Below, one piece after another: positions 53,400 to 64,000 of a stretch of 64,000 nt of DNA; within the stretch, counting starts at the first letter, position 1, and each line of letters starts with the position of its first letter. Position numbers and translations under genes: made by a program. Location of the stretch: assembly GCA_036245525.1 (NCBI GenBank), contig BTPG01000004.1:47612823-47676822 (forward strand). The letters run 5' to 3'. The notes beneath the pieces are model-generated. The model was not told the origin of the DNA. It saw only the letters and a list, made by a program, of their open reading frames with translations, and searched no databases. Source of the DNA: Semisulcospira habei. Its lineage: Eukaryota > Mollusca > Gastropoda > Semisulcospiridae.

Positions 53400-55440
53400 A
53401 AGTAGTACCTATGGCGCCACTGGTGCCGGGAGGGAGTGTTGCACCGCGGCAATGTCCCCCACTAGGGCGAGGTTGTCTCGCTGGCCTGCCAGATCCCGGA
53501 GGTAGAAGCGGGCGAAGGTTGACTGTGCCCGCCAGTCTACTGCGGCCATGATGTCTTTGACGGCACAGTTGCGGTCGAACGCGACGCTCGTAGCCATGGC
53601 TCAAACCTCGTGGGCGCGGATCCTAAGCCTCTTAGCTCCCTGCGGGGAGAGGTCCTGGTAGGCGGACCCGTATAACCCAGCGCAGCCAAGAAGATATCGT
53701 CTGGGCGGTAATGTCAGCTCTGCCTGGAGTCAGTGGCAGAAAGAGGCGAGACCGCTCTCTCCGGACGGGCTTGGATCGGCGAAGATAGATTCGTTGGGCG
53801 GGCACTGGATCTTGCTGCCTAGTCTCCCGAGGAAAGTTAACTCCCTTCAGCAGCCGAATGGTGATGACCTGGGGAGCAGTCAAGGGAGACCCAGTCTTGG
53901 CAAAGAAAAAAAGGGTCGGTGAGTAACTGCACGGAGCTGTCCATCCGAAACTGCCAGCAGGCAGGGTGTGCTGAAAGTGCGTGTAGCTCGCTTACTCATG
54001 CCACCATGGCGAGGGCCAACAGGAAGCAGGTCTTCCGTGTCACATCTGTGAACTGGGCCAAGGACAGCGGTTCAAACCTGTCAGAATTAAGCCAGGTCAG
54101 CACCCAGGGTAGGTCCCAGCGTGGAATCAGGGATCGGGGAAACGGACGCTGCAGGCCAAAGTGTATCATGAGGTCGGCGAGATGTTTGTAATCGCCCGGG
54201 TTCGGCCGGCCGAGGTGTCTGTAATTGTCCACAATCATGGACAGGTATCCTCTGATGGCAGGGTTCGTAGCGATTGGGAAAGTTTGTGAAAGTTTGGGGA
54301 AAATAAAATCCTTTTTCCAGGCCCTGGAAAGTCTTTGAAAAATGACATTTTTGGGGAGGGTTTGTGAAAGTTTGTGAATTTTACAATTCTGCTTACTTGG
54401 CTTCATCATGTACACATTTTGCTTTTTCGATTTTTTCGAATTTAAAAAAATAATGTACAAAACAAACAAAATACACGCACACAAACAAAACAAATAAAAT
54501 CCGGCTACCAGAAAGCTACGCAAAAACGTACTTTCGATTTCGACCGGATGTACTTGCGAATGATTATTTCCCTTTAATATTATTTCCGGTCACATCGCTC
54601 ACTCATTGACCATGCCTGGCGCTTGTGTTTTTAACGATTTGTGGCTTGAAGCTTCTAAGTATAAACAGTGGCTGAGGAAAGATTCAGCCAAATATATGTA
54701 TAAAAGCTGGCTCCGAAAAGTAGCATCAAACAAGTGGTCGGTTTTTGTTTTGTGCCGCTTGTCAAAAATCTATTGATGTGGCAAGCATGGGTGAAGGTGC
54801 CATCATGAGTCATAACAAAGGTAAGCGTCTGTTGAACAGTGGGCATATAGGCCTAGTCTATATAAGTATATTTCGGTCACACATCTTATGGCCAGGAAAA
54901 ATGTAAAAATGGTCTTGAAAGTTTGTGAAAATTTTGTGAATTTTGTGATGCCTTTTGGCTACGAACCCTGTGATGGTGATGGGAGCCAATCCTTGGTCGC
55001 CAAAGAACCAGAGGAAGAAGTCAGTGAGCTGGGGAGTAGTCGGTTCAGTGGGGGAGAGTTGCTGGTCAGCGCACCAGGACCGTAGTACTCGCCACTTTCC
55101 CTCGTAGACGTGTCTGGTCGAGGGTCTGCAGGCTGTAGCGATTGCTTCCACTGCTGCACTCGAGAAGCCTCTTGCGGTGAGGGCTTGCCACACAATCTCC
55201 AGACATGAAGGAGAAGCCGTTCCGGGCACAGGTGGAACAGCGGCTGGCGTGGTTGCTTGAGCATTGTGCTCAGGGTGGGTAGCAGAAGGGGGGGGGGGGG
55301 GGGGGTCTGTGACGAGACTGATCAGGTCGGTGGTCCAAGATCTGTTCCAGGAGAACGGGGCTACCAGCAGCAACACCACCGTGCATCCTCTGAGCTTGCG
55401 CAGGACTTTGGGGACGAGCTAAGCACCTAGAAGGCAAGTC
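53400..55440 (-). pseudogene. DIRS-type fragment: RNase H end plus tyrosine recombinase
   Basis: On the minus strand from about 55440: VPKVLRKLRGCTVVLLLVAP then FSWNRSWTTDLISLV, the typical end of a DIRS RNase H. Next is LTARGFSSAAVEAIATACRP and TRHVYEGKWRVLRSWCADQQ, the DNA-binding N-domain of tyrosine recombinases. After a hAT-like insertion: RGYLSMIVDNYRHLGRPNPG, RKTCFLLALAMVA-stop-VSELHAL (the box I arginine codon is a TGA), PVPAQRIYLRRSKPVRRE, and near 53590 HEVRAMATSVAFDRN (box II HxxR). It ends WRAQSTFARFYLRDL with the candidate nucleophile tyrosine. Further frameshifts lie between 54000 and 53600. Not functional. Confidence 0.85.
54259..54970 (+). mobile_element. hAT-like element (712 bp) inside the recombinase gene
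   Basis: CAGGGTTCGTAGC at the left and GCTACGAACCCTG at the right are inverted ends; TGATGG flanks both sides (54253-54258, 54971-54976). Removing 718 bases (element plus one TGATGG) rejoins the recombinase frame exactly (PITI-RGYLSM). Sub-terminal GTTTGTGAAAGTTTG repeats occur at both ends. Inside is a + strand start at 54612 (MPGACVFNDLWLEASKYKQW), and after a frameshift CAACQKSIDVASMGEGA then IMSHNKG followed by GTAAGC, resembling a BED-type zinc finger exon of hAT transposases. The 6-base duplication is shorter than the usual 8 of hAT. Confidence 0.8.
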
Positions 55441-55540
55441 CGAGTCCAAGACAGAACAGAAGTCCAAGGCGACCGGGTGAAGAAACACAGACAAGTACCG
55501 TAGGCCAAAACACGTCCTAACGCTGTGAGCTAAGTAGAAT

Positions 55541-55745
55541 GACTGGTTGGTCACACCACATGGCACGGGACTGGATGGGCACGGGAGACTACTCACAACC
55601 CTGTTTTTGGGATCCCTGAATGCCTCCCGGGTTGTTTGGGAGCACAACGGGTCCTTAGGCTAAAATTACGTGAGCTAGTAGATACTTCCACGAAGTAATG
55701 TCTTCGGTAATGCTTTTGAGGAAATAAAAAGGTGTTATAACAGCT
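55541..55745. repeat. Right terminal repeat of the DIRS-like element (inverted)
   Basis: CTGGTTGGTCACACCACATG, GGAGACTACTCACAACCC, GCCTCCCGGGTTGTTTGGGA and AAATTACGTGAGCTAGTAGA are the inverse of 52980-53165. Confidence 0.8.
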
Positions 55746-56394
55746 TATTGCCTAATAAGATCATTCTTCGACTAGTCCATAATTTTTATTAAAATGAAAA
55801 ACCACAACTTCTGCAGATGTGTGCAATTATCATAGCATTGGCATTATTCACCAACAGGCCAAAATTATATATATATAACACAACACTCTTCTAATAAGAT
55901 AAGAATAAAATATACAAGGGCATGTTGAAATAGAAAAAGAAAGAAAAAAAAGATAGCAAGTTTTCTGACAAAAACATATCAGAATTTACTGTCACCTGAA
56001 ACAGTGACAGCTCACTGCTGCTGCGATGTCACAATAGACTGACCCACTCTCTTGGTGGAACATGGAATAGCAGAAATGTAACTTTTGGAGCATACATAGT
56101 GATGTCTTTTGACATAGTGATGTCAGTTGATCATGTGGCCGACCACAAGCTTTGATCCACTCTTTCATGTCTGCAGTCATCGGTGAAAGGCTTCAGGAAA
56201 GGAAAATCTGCACATCTGGATATCAATGAGGGTTTTAGGGAATATGACTTACATTTCCAATAGCGACATTGCTTTCCAGGCATCTCCAGTACCACCAAAA
56301 TCATCTAAAAGTAAAAGAACAGAAAATACAGATGCGTCTAGCAGAAGCACATGATTCTACAGGGTGCTGTTTGGTCGAGGGGCTCTAGTGCATG
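55746..56394. other. Unassigned AT-rich sequence
   Basis: A minus-strand frame at 55992-56180 is rich in Cys and His (LTSLCQKTSLCMLQKLHFCY) but matches nothing I know and has no supporting structure. Confidence 0.5.
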
Positions 56395-57010
56395 CAGTTT
56401 GAGTGAATTTCAGGCAAAGAGTAGATCAGTCAGTTGTTGCTAAACTCAGCATTCTCAGTGTTGTGGTTGATCCCTGTCCGTGCACATTATTTGGGATCCT
56501 AGCAATATTCTATATGCCATGGATATCTTATCTGTTCACCGGCCTTTGTTTTCATCTGGTATATCGTGTTGTAGCTTTTGTTAATGTGGGTTACTGTGCT
56601 TAACTCTTTTAGTGCCAGATCCCTACAGCAGGAGATGGCTTGACCATGATAATTCAAGGGTAGTGCCAGATAAGCTTGGCGCCTTCAGGTGCTAAGCTAA
56701 TCTGGCACTACACTTGAATAATGGTCAGTTCATCTCCTGCAACTGGTACAGTCGTTAGGCAACAGCTCCAAAATTTGAAAAATGGGACCTTGGAGCTAAT
56801 ATGGTTAACGTGTCCAGTTTCTAATGTTTTCTATGTCATCTATAACCAAGTTTAGGAGTGATATACCTGCGGACTGTAGTATAGCGAGAGTACCGAAGCC
56901 ATATATGCATAGACAGCTATCATCTAACACCGAGAATACTGTGACTTTCTCCCTAATGTGTGCATGCAGTGACACCGTGCGGCAGGAAGAGGAGGTCATT
57001 TCAGCTGAGT
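56395..57010. repeat. Diverged inverted repeat around a hairpin MITE
   Basis: CATTCTCAGTGTTGTGGTTGATCC (near 56446; first 20 CATTCTCAGTGTTGTGGTTG) and its surroundings recur inverted near 56900-56950 (reverse complement TATTCTCGGTGTTAGATGAT), at roughly 60-65% by eye. A MITE lies in between. Confidence 0.45.
56600..56808 (-). mobile_element. TTAA hairpin MITE, subfamily D, copy 31
   Basis: TTAACTCTTTTAGTGCCAGA to GGAGCTAATATGGTTAA; stem TTCAAGGGTAGTGCCAGA to TCTGGCACTACACTTGAA. Confidence 0.92.
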
Positions 57011-57189
57011 TGATCATTGAATCTCTCAAATGCTGTAGTGTAGGCAGTACCGCCATAAAAAGTTCTTTATCCTGCAAATTCAAATTCCAGGCACCAAATT
57101 TCGGACACAGCTATCCATCGATTCCCAGTTGTTAAAACCAGTAGAATGTCATCGAGATTTTGCCTTGGAACCGGTTTTAAAAATCCTTT

Positions 57190-57668
57190 GTGACATCATC
57201 TCTTGAATGGCCATTTTACCACTATTACTTTTTAACTGAATCATGTCTTTTCACAAATACTATTCCCAACTTCAAACCCAAACTTGCTACAGAGATAGCT
57301 GATGGTAAGACCTATCTATGCGTACTAGTTTGGATGAGCCCTCAGAAAGGTCAAGGATCACAGGAGGTCAGCAAATGTGTGTAAAAGGCCAATTTTTGTT
57401 AGAATCGCAGCTATTATCAACAGTTTAGCAGACATTTCAATCAAATTTGGCACAAAGGTAGCAGATGATGATAAGACCTTCCTATGCATACTAATTTAGT
57501 CAATGCATCACAAAGGTCAAGGGTCATGGAGTTTGACAGATGTGTGAAGGTGATACAATTTTGAGAAAACATGGATTTTGCTGGTGCAGATTACGCCATC
57601 CCTTATTACAAAAGTCACGCATGTAGATCAGTCATACACATGAGCCATAAGGGCTTTGCCTTGTTATA
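57190..57668 (+). repeat. Dispersed repeat, copy 5
   Basis: Close to the 7501 copy: AACTTCAAACCCAAACTTGC, AAAGGTCAAGGATCACAGGA, AATCAAATTTGGCACAAAGG, CATGAGCCATAAGGGCTTTG. Confidence 0.85.
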
Positions 57669-58402
57669 GTTTGGGGGTGGTAAACAATATAGGTTACCAG
57701 GCTGCTGAGGCGAACACAAGCGATAAAATAAAGATATATTTGGATAGCATATAATTGCTCTTTTCCAGACCAGTAAGATGTTTAAAAATGTACAGAATTT
57801 TGCATGAAAATTAATTATTTCTTCTCCACGTTTTCATCAGTCTCTTGTTTGAAAGTATTCAGTATACCTTATTTGAGAGCACAATGAAGGAAAGTGTATG
57901 AGTCTTGGGAGACACATTTTTGAGGAATGAAACTAGACCATAGTATTGATATAATAACGTGCTTCTTATTGGATATCGGACAAACATGACCGCCATTTTC
58001 AAAATGGCTGCCGATCACACATCTGTATCCTCGGGAAATAGGTTGCTGTGCATGGTGCACAACCAACATGACTTTGAACCAGTAATTTTGAAGGAAAACG
58101 ATGAATATAAACTAGGCGAACCCTGTTCACTTTTGCGAGTGCCACTGAGGTGTACAAGGTGTTATTGACAAGCTAGATTCATCTAGGCACCAACAAGATG
58201 GTTCTAAGGAAATAACACAAGACATAAAATACATGTTTCATTGTCATTTGATTTATTATTTGTCACTGTATTATCAAGCTAGCAGCTGTCTTATTAATAT
58301 AAGAACCCAAACACTTCCCACTTCTAGAACGTTACGTCTGACAACCTGCAGTCTGTTTTCAGTCGGCTAATATGACATGGTTGATATGGCTAATTTTGGA
58401 AC
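57669..58402. other. Unassigned sequence
   Basis: No gene, repeat or structural feature recognised. Confidence 0.6.
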
Positions 58403-58609
58403 ACTACAAGATTGACAATTACAGCCACATAAACACATTTTTGTCCTATTACCTAACTAGAAACTGTTGGAAAACTACAAGATTGACAATTACAGCCACA
58501 TATACACATTTTTGTCCTATTACCTAACTAGAAACTGTTGGAAAACTACAAGATTGACAATTACAGCCTCATATACATATTTTTGTCCTATTGCATAACT
58601 AGAAACTGC
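58403..58609. repeat. 71-bp tandem repeat, three copies
   Basis: Units start at 58403, 58474 and 58545 with ACTACAAGATTGACAATTAC and contain TTTTTGTCCTATTACCTAAC. The first two are nearly identical, the third has about six changes and is cut short. Confidence 0.95.
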
Positions 58610-58974
58610 CTAAAGTACCTGCCTAATTATCTAATGTAGGTCAAGGTCACTGCTGCCCCATCCTTTTTTGTCTATCATATTGAAAATACGGTATACTTTG
58701 AAATGGGGCTGGTTGGAGCGCATTCCGTAGCATGCACATGACTTTTTGGCGTGTGGGGCAGAAATTCCGGCAAGGAAGTAAAAAGATAAAAATGACGTCA
58801 CGTCTACCTACGCAAACCTTGCTAGAGAACGTCTTTTGGGCGCCAAAGCGCCATATGTGTGTGTATGTGACAGCGACTAGAGCCCACATTAATTGAGGAC
58901 GGACAAGCTTGAAATTTTAGGAGATTGTCCCTAAAAGAATAATCTCAAGACCCTTTTTTTTTCTATTTTTTGTA
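58610..58974. other. Unassigned sequence
   Basis: Nothing recognised. Confidence 0.55.
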
Positions 58975-59149
58975 TTAAGATGCTCATTGGCGATTGACCA
59001 TGATAATTCAAGGTAGCCAGATTAGCTGGGTACCAATCTGGTACTACCCTTGAATTATCATAGTCGATCCATCTCCTGCAGCTGTTACATAACAGTTAGG
59101 TGACAACTCCAAAATTTGGGAAATGTGACTACGGGGTTAAATCAGTTAA
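58975..59149 (-). mobile_element. TTAA hairpin MITE, subfamily D, copy 32, degraded
   Basis: Left border TTAAGATGCTCATTGGCGAT is decayed; TTCAAGGTAGCCAGATTAGC has short losses in the left stem; right end GGGGTTAAATCAGTTAA. Confidence 0.8.
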
Positions 59150-60769
59150 CATAAGACAAGTGTAGACGTATTTTTCCCAGTATGTATATGTGACGGTGCC
59201 GAGGGGAGGTGGTGATGTGCAGGTAATGTGGGTTGTGTTTGACAAAGGGAGCTAACTCCTGTCCATGGTTCTGGTTCTTTTATTTCATAACCAACAACAA
59301 GAAAGCAATACAGGGGACTCGACCCGCAGTCCAGTTTCCAGAAACACAGTGTAATACTCGACGTGAAGCCGGCACGCTACAAGCTACACGCACTGATAAT
59401 GGTACGCAAATAGTCAGTCTGCTAAAAGTGTGCTGGATGCTCGGCATTAAGTAGGCATAGCGCAGGCCTTGGAGAGAGCAACTCCCTCACGCAGGCGAAA
59501 CGGCTCAGCCAGACAAAGAAACTAGCAAAAACTGTGCTAGTTGGTACCTGAGTAAACTTTAATAACTAGCGAACTATACATTCAATACTAATAAATCTTA
59601 GCATTTCCGAAAGGGAATTTGAAGGGCTTTTCAATGAACTAACTTAGGAAAAGCTTAACACTAAACTGAATTTAATATGATTTTTTTAATGACTGCCACT
59701 CAAGGGAAGTGAAACGCGAAAAAGCATGAAAAACGTAAATCTAACTACGACTGGTTACAGATCGTACAAAACCAAATAGATATTCTAAAAGCAGAAACTG
59801 TGCTGAATCTAATGACTATCGAAACAACTTTCTGCGTTTAATAGAACGGAAGCTATGAGGCTTCAAAATAAACAGAAAACAAGTTACAAAACCATTACTA
59901 AAAAAGTGGTGCCGTTACGGCTAGCGGCTGAACGGGGAACCTCAGACGTGGACTAAAAATAACTACATGGGGACAGAGGCTTATGGCGCTCTGCTACATC
60001 CCCAACAGCTCTAACACTACAGCGTCCTCGCTGTAGGTTAAACAAATCAACATAAAACATTTCCACCACATCAATACAGCGTGCACGCAACAAACAAAAA
60101 CAAAGTTCACATCACTAATGTAGTTAATCTAGACCAACGTCATTGTCCACACATTTACTGTTGCAGACTAGATACCCCATGTCATTTCTTCAAACTCAGC
60201 TTGCATAGCAAAACACTTGTGGCAGGTTACAGCCTTAGGACTAACCGCGGAATTCATAACCTGAATGAAGTGAGCTAAGTAGAAAAATGGAAGTCAGGTC
60301 GACCCTTCCCACCACCGCAACCTCGCGGTACTAACGCACTAAATAATCATCACTACACCAAAACAAAACAAAACCCAAACCTAAGAATAACGACAACATC
60401 AAAACGGTCAAAAATATCAAATCAAAAACAAGAAACTTGCAAATAACGAATTTATAAAACACATAGACGCTGCATACAAAACTGATCCGCTCATATCTTG
60501 ACTTCCTCAGCAGACAAACCTGAAAACTAGCACATTCAACCAAACAAAAGGACAAACTCATCAGAACCAACGCGCACACCTTGAGATCAAACATAGAATG
60601 CATAATCAAATCAAATGCAACCTACACATCATAACACAAAATGCATACAACTCTCAGTTCGGTCTGTCACCAGCATAACTATGCACTCAAACAGCCCACT
60701 CTAAACAAACGCAGAAATGGCAGCGGCACACTATATCATAAGTCTGACTGTCCTAGCCAACTGCCAAAA
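59150..60769. other. Unassigned; possibly the 3' part of the gag-bearing element
   Basis: No polymerase, integrase or LTR pair recognised. It lies downstream of the minus-strand gag and could be its non-coding end. C-rich minus strand patches; no coding frame of substance. Confidence 0.45.
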
Positions 60770-61800
60770 CAGTTCTAGAATCGGGGCATGGATGTCACTA
60801 ACGCTGCGCGCACAGTCATCATAAAGTTCATCGTCGCAAGACGCAAGACTTGGCAAAAGAACTGAAACATCAGCGCTTGCTGAAACACGAACAGTTGCAG
60901 TGGGCCTAACGGTCCCATAGTCGCGCATGGCATCGCAAAGGGAAACTGGTGGAATTGTCCATGTCCATTCGACTCGTAACCTTCCCGACGATGCTGTCCT
61001 CGCTGGCCCCGACCTCGTCCTCGGGAACCACCACCATGGCCGCCCATCCGCTGCTGGTACTGCTGTTTGGCCTGGCAGGCAGCTTCTCGGTGCCCAGGCT
61101 GCTGGCATCAGAAGCAATGGAAGACCTTGCTGTGGCAGAGTGGTTCTTGAGAGCTTGAGGCTGGCTGTTGATGACTTTCCTCCAGTCTCGCAGTCAAAGC
61201 GGCCGTTGAGAGGCGCAGCTCCTCAATTGTCTGGCTCATAGGTGCTCTGAATGCTGCGTCCGAATCCGGGTTTTTCCGAACCCAGCGGCAGGCCTCGTCT
61301 CTAACAGCAAGGAAGGTGATGTTGCCATCTTGCCGCACCAGGCTACGGAGATGTGTCCGCAGCGCAGACAAGATGACCCCGTCCACAAATCTATCCCGCA
61401 GGGTAGTCGCAGGCACTGCCCCTGGTGTAGATTCGTTGGCCTGATGGGCCAGGGCAGACAAGGCTTGGGCGTAGGCCAGGAGGTCCTCAGTGACCCCTTG
61501 TCGTCTGGCGTGAAGTTTGCCAAGGCAATCAATGACCGGGTAGGACTGTAGAAAGGTGCTGGCTATAATGTCAATTACCTGCGCAGCAGTAGCCCGCTGG
61601 TCTGCTGGCCAAACCAGAACTTCTTCTTCAGCTGCCCCACGAAGGAAACTGATGATCCATTCCGCGCCCGTCTCTGCTGGGATGTTGTACTACACATGGA
61701 TGGATCACCTGGCTGCGTCGACGAAGCTAGCAGCCGAGCATCCTGTCTCGTCCCCAGTAAAGGTGGGAAGATGTCGCGGCTGGATGGCTGGCTGAACGAT
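60770..61800 (-). pseudogene. Gag-like gene of an LTR-type retroelement (decayed)
   Basis: The minus strand, mostly in one frame, reads LPTFTGDETG near 61770. A capsid-like region follows: EWIISFLRGAAEEEVLVWPA, FLQSYPVIDCLGKLHARRQG, TEDLLAYAQALSALAHQANE, DRFVDGVILSALRTHLRSLV. A zinc knuckle with a stop in it, CF-stop-CQQPGHREAAC, lies at 61110, then a Gly/Arg-rich tail (GGHGGGSRGRGRGQRG). The layout of capsid helices and CCHC knuckle fits Ty3/Gypsy-type gag; no protease or polymerase follows. A second stop is near 61690. Non-functional. Confidence 0.65.
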
Positions 61801-61855
61801 GATATGTGGTGGAGGCTGTTGGTCCCCCATGTCTTGCCCTGCTTGCCCCTCTTCT

Positions 61856-63437
61856 TCACTTCAGGAGACTTACCTGAAAACTTCTGACCCTGTGTCCTTT
61901 AATGGTTTTAATGTTATACATAAAAGCTCTGATTCGGAGAGGCGCTCAAGTGGAGTGGCTCTTCTCATTAGTAGCCAAATTTTGTGTAGCCCCCTTAGCA
62001 TGGACACCTGTCTTCAGGCTGTCGCAGCTCCACCATCCCTGCGGGTCTGTAGTAATGATATTTTTAACTTAGTAGATCAACTGCCTCCTCCCTTTATTCT
62101 CATGGGGGATTTTAACGGTCACGCTCACCTTTGGGGTAGTGACCACTATGATGGCAGAGGTCAGATGTTAGAAGATGTTTTTTCTCAACTTAACCTATGT
62201 GTCTTTAACGATGGCTCACCTACATACTCTAACTCAGGTTCAGGATCTAGTTTTGTTCTGGACCTCACTGTGTGTGATCCTTCTCTCATGCTGGACTTAG
62301 ACTGGAAGGTTCACGACAACCTGTGTGGTAGTGACCACTTCCTAGTAGTCCTGTCATCGGTCAGCTGTGAGGAGGATTCGCCAGTGGGGCGCTGGAATCT
62401 CAAGAAGGCTAACTGGCCTCTGTTCGCCTCCCTCTGTCAGTCTCATTTTACAGAGGAGATGGTCATGTCAGCTGAAGAACCTGTTAATTGTTTTACTTCT
62501 ATTTTGTTGGACGTAGCAGGTGAAACCATCCCTAGAACTTCCACATCACTCCCTCGGAAGCCGAGAGTACCATGGTTCAATGAAGAGTGCCGCAAGGCCC
62601 AAAAAATGCGCAAATCTGCTCAGCCTCGTGCTTTTCGTAATCCGTTACAAGCGAATATTTTAACATTTAAAAGACGGCGGGTGAAAGCCCGTTACATTTT
62701 TAAATGTGAACGCCATGCTTTCTGGAGACGCTTCGTCTCATCTTTATCTTCTAGGACTCCATCCCAAAAAGTCTGGAAGGCTGTTAGGAGAATTGGGGGC
62801 AGGGGTGGCTCGGCTTCTGTCGGCCATCTTAGAGATGGTGCCAGTTTGGTCATGGATAAAAAGGCTGTGGCCAATTTGCTTGCCTCCACCATTGACCATA
62901 ATTCTTCAACAGACCATTGTTCACCTTTCTTCCAGAGAGAGAAGGAGAAGCGAGAGTCTTGTACTTGTGATTTTATATCGGATAACTCGGAAGACTATAA
63001 TGCTCCTTTTACGTTTTCAGAATTGCAGCAAGCCATGCAGAAATGTACTGACTCTGCTGCTGGATTAGATACCATCCATTATCAGCTCCTAACACATCTG
63101 CCTGAGGATTCACTCCTTGTACTTCTCAAGGCCTTTAACCATATCTGGATAACCGGTCATTTTCCGCCATCTTGGCGCCTGGCTGTGGTTGTGCCAATCC
63201 CCAAGCCGGGTAAGGATCCTTCCGACCCGGGCAACTACCGGTCAATAGCTTTGACATCATGTTTATGTAAAACTATGGAACGCTTGGTCAACGCCCGACT
63301 GGTGTGGCATCTTGAGTCACGGGGTCTCATCACAGACCTCCAGTGCGGTTTCCGGCGCTTCCGTAGTACAACTGACCATCTAGTCCGCTTTGAGTCTTTT
63401 ATCTGAGATGCTTTTGTCAACAAGCAGCATGTCTATG
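61856..63437 (+). mobile_element. Second copy of the I-clade LINE, truncated at both ends
   Basis: From CTTCAGGAGACTTACCTG to TCTATGAGTCATT it follows 46334-47960 of the first copy closely, about 90% by eye. It carries part of the endonuclease (with a 16-residue deletion after LQAVAA), MGDFNGH, GSDHF, and the RT start to STTDHLVRFESFI, where an in-frame TGA stands. Both borders are abrupt with no tail or duplication visible: the left abuts the gag fragment, the right abuts unrelated AT-rich DNA. Reading frames spanning the left border are chimeric artefacts. Confidence 0.9.
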
Positions 63438-64000
63438 AGTCATTCCACACTAATGATGACTAAAAGGGGGAATCACTGCTAAAAAAACAAATTCAACTTT
63501 AAATGTTAGCACCATTGTTAATTATTGTGTTAATGTGTGTAGTTTATAACCTGTAAAAAGAAAAGCAGACCAACATACCAAACTGCCAATAGACAGGTAA
63601 ATATGAAATATGTCGCTGCAGTGTAACTGCGTTACACTGTGACAGAAATTCAGCTGTGAGCAATGTACAAATCATGCAAAATGTCTTATCAATCATGGCT
63701 TACTTGAACACAACAAGGAGAAAGGTAAAAAACAATTCTTGAGTTATTAGATGCAATTTGTTTTGGAAAGAGGTATATTTTTTCTTCGCGACACCGTAAC
63801 ACAGTTACACCCCCATACTAAAACGTTTTTGTTTCAAACTTTAGGGTAAAAAAATATGAAACAAATATGTAACATATTTACTTTCAGTGGTCAATGACGA
63901 TGCTAAAGGTAAAAGAGACAAAAACTTGTACTTGCTTTGATGTTATACAACATCAATACTAATCTGTAACTGTGTAACATGGGACACAAACCACAAAGTA
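63438..64000. other. Unassigned sequence
   Basis: AT-rich. The phrase GTAACNNNGTTACAC recurs (near 63626, 63800 and 63968), which may be a degenerate repeat. No coding frame. Confidence 0.5.

Noticed and set aside
55992..56180. Cys/His-rich minus-strand frame as the end of a piggyBac transposase
   Set aside because: Tempting because of the TTAA elements, but the cysteine spacing does not form a recognisable motif and the catalytic part is absent.
57959..58168. 69-residue frame near 58 kb as a gene
   Set aside because: No similarity I recognise and no supporting signals; could be chance.

Overview
The window is eukaryotic nuclear DNA. It has GT-AG introns, no operons, long microsatellites, a 500-base assembly gap (7001-7500), and dense transposable elements. 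The host gene and the repeat types (I-clade LINEs, Penelope-like and DIRS-like elements, tRNA-derived SINEs, TTAA hairpin MITEs) suggest a marine invertebrate. A mollusc is my best guess, but that is inference and not proven by the sequence.

The one host gene I can support is a protein kinase D (PRKD) orthologue on the + strand. Fifteen exons are visible between 8079 and 43721. All have GT/AG borders and joining phases. They encode the end of the second C1 domain, an acidic linker, the PH domain and almost all of the kinase domain up to the last helix. The 5' exons (C1a and the start of C1b) lie upstream or in the gap. The last C-terminal exon was not found to the right, so the final intron is at least 20 kb or the exon is lost.

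Layout. 1-3273: a 3.27-kb LTR (TG...CA with 10-bp inverted ends) carrying a 73-bp tandem array upstream of a TATA box. 3274-7000: decayed minus-strand LINE pieces whose 3' ends each sit against long GA/TC microsatellites. 8540-13090: a Penelope-like element (GIY-YIG endonuclease) with inverted arms, into which two LINEs and a hairpin MITE have inserted. 14.3-43.7 kb: the PRKD introns, packed with hairpin MITEs, nested LINE/SINE/pogo-like insertions, minisatellites and foldbacks. 44138-50136: a nearly intact I-clade LINE (gag, endonuclease, reverse transcriptase, RNase H) placed between two TC tracts. 52.9-55.7 kb: a DIRS-type fragment (end of RNase H plus tyrosine recombinase, minus strand) with inverted repeats, split by a hAT-like insertion. 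60.8-63.4 kb: a decayed gag on the minus strand abutting a second, truncated copy of the I-clade LINE.

The most striking signal is a family of 32 short elements (about 150-220 bp). Most are bounded by TTAACCC...GGGTTAA and carry a near-perfect palindromic core. They fall into six subfamilies that share termini and core but differ in between. Three reconstructable empty sites (inside the Penelope arm, inside a LINE, and inside another MITE) show TTAA target duplication, the hallmark of piggyBac-type transposition. No piggyBac transposase was recognised here. Many copies lie in PRKD introns, some within 40-65 bases of a splice site, where they would put strong hairpins into the pre-mRNA.
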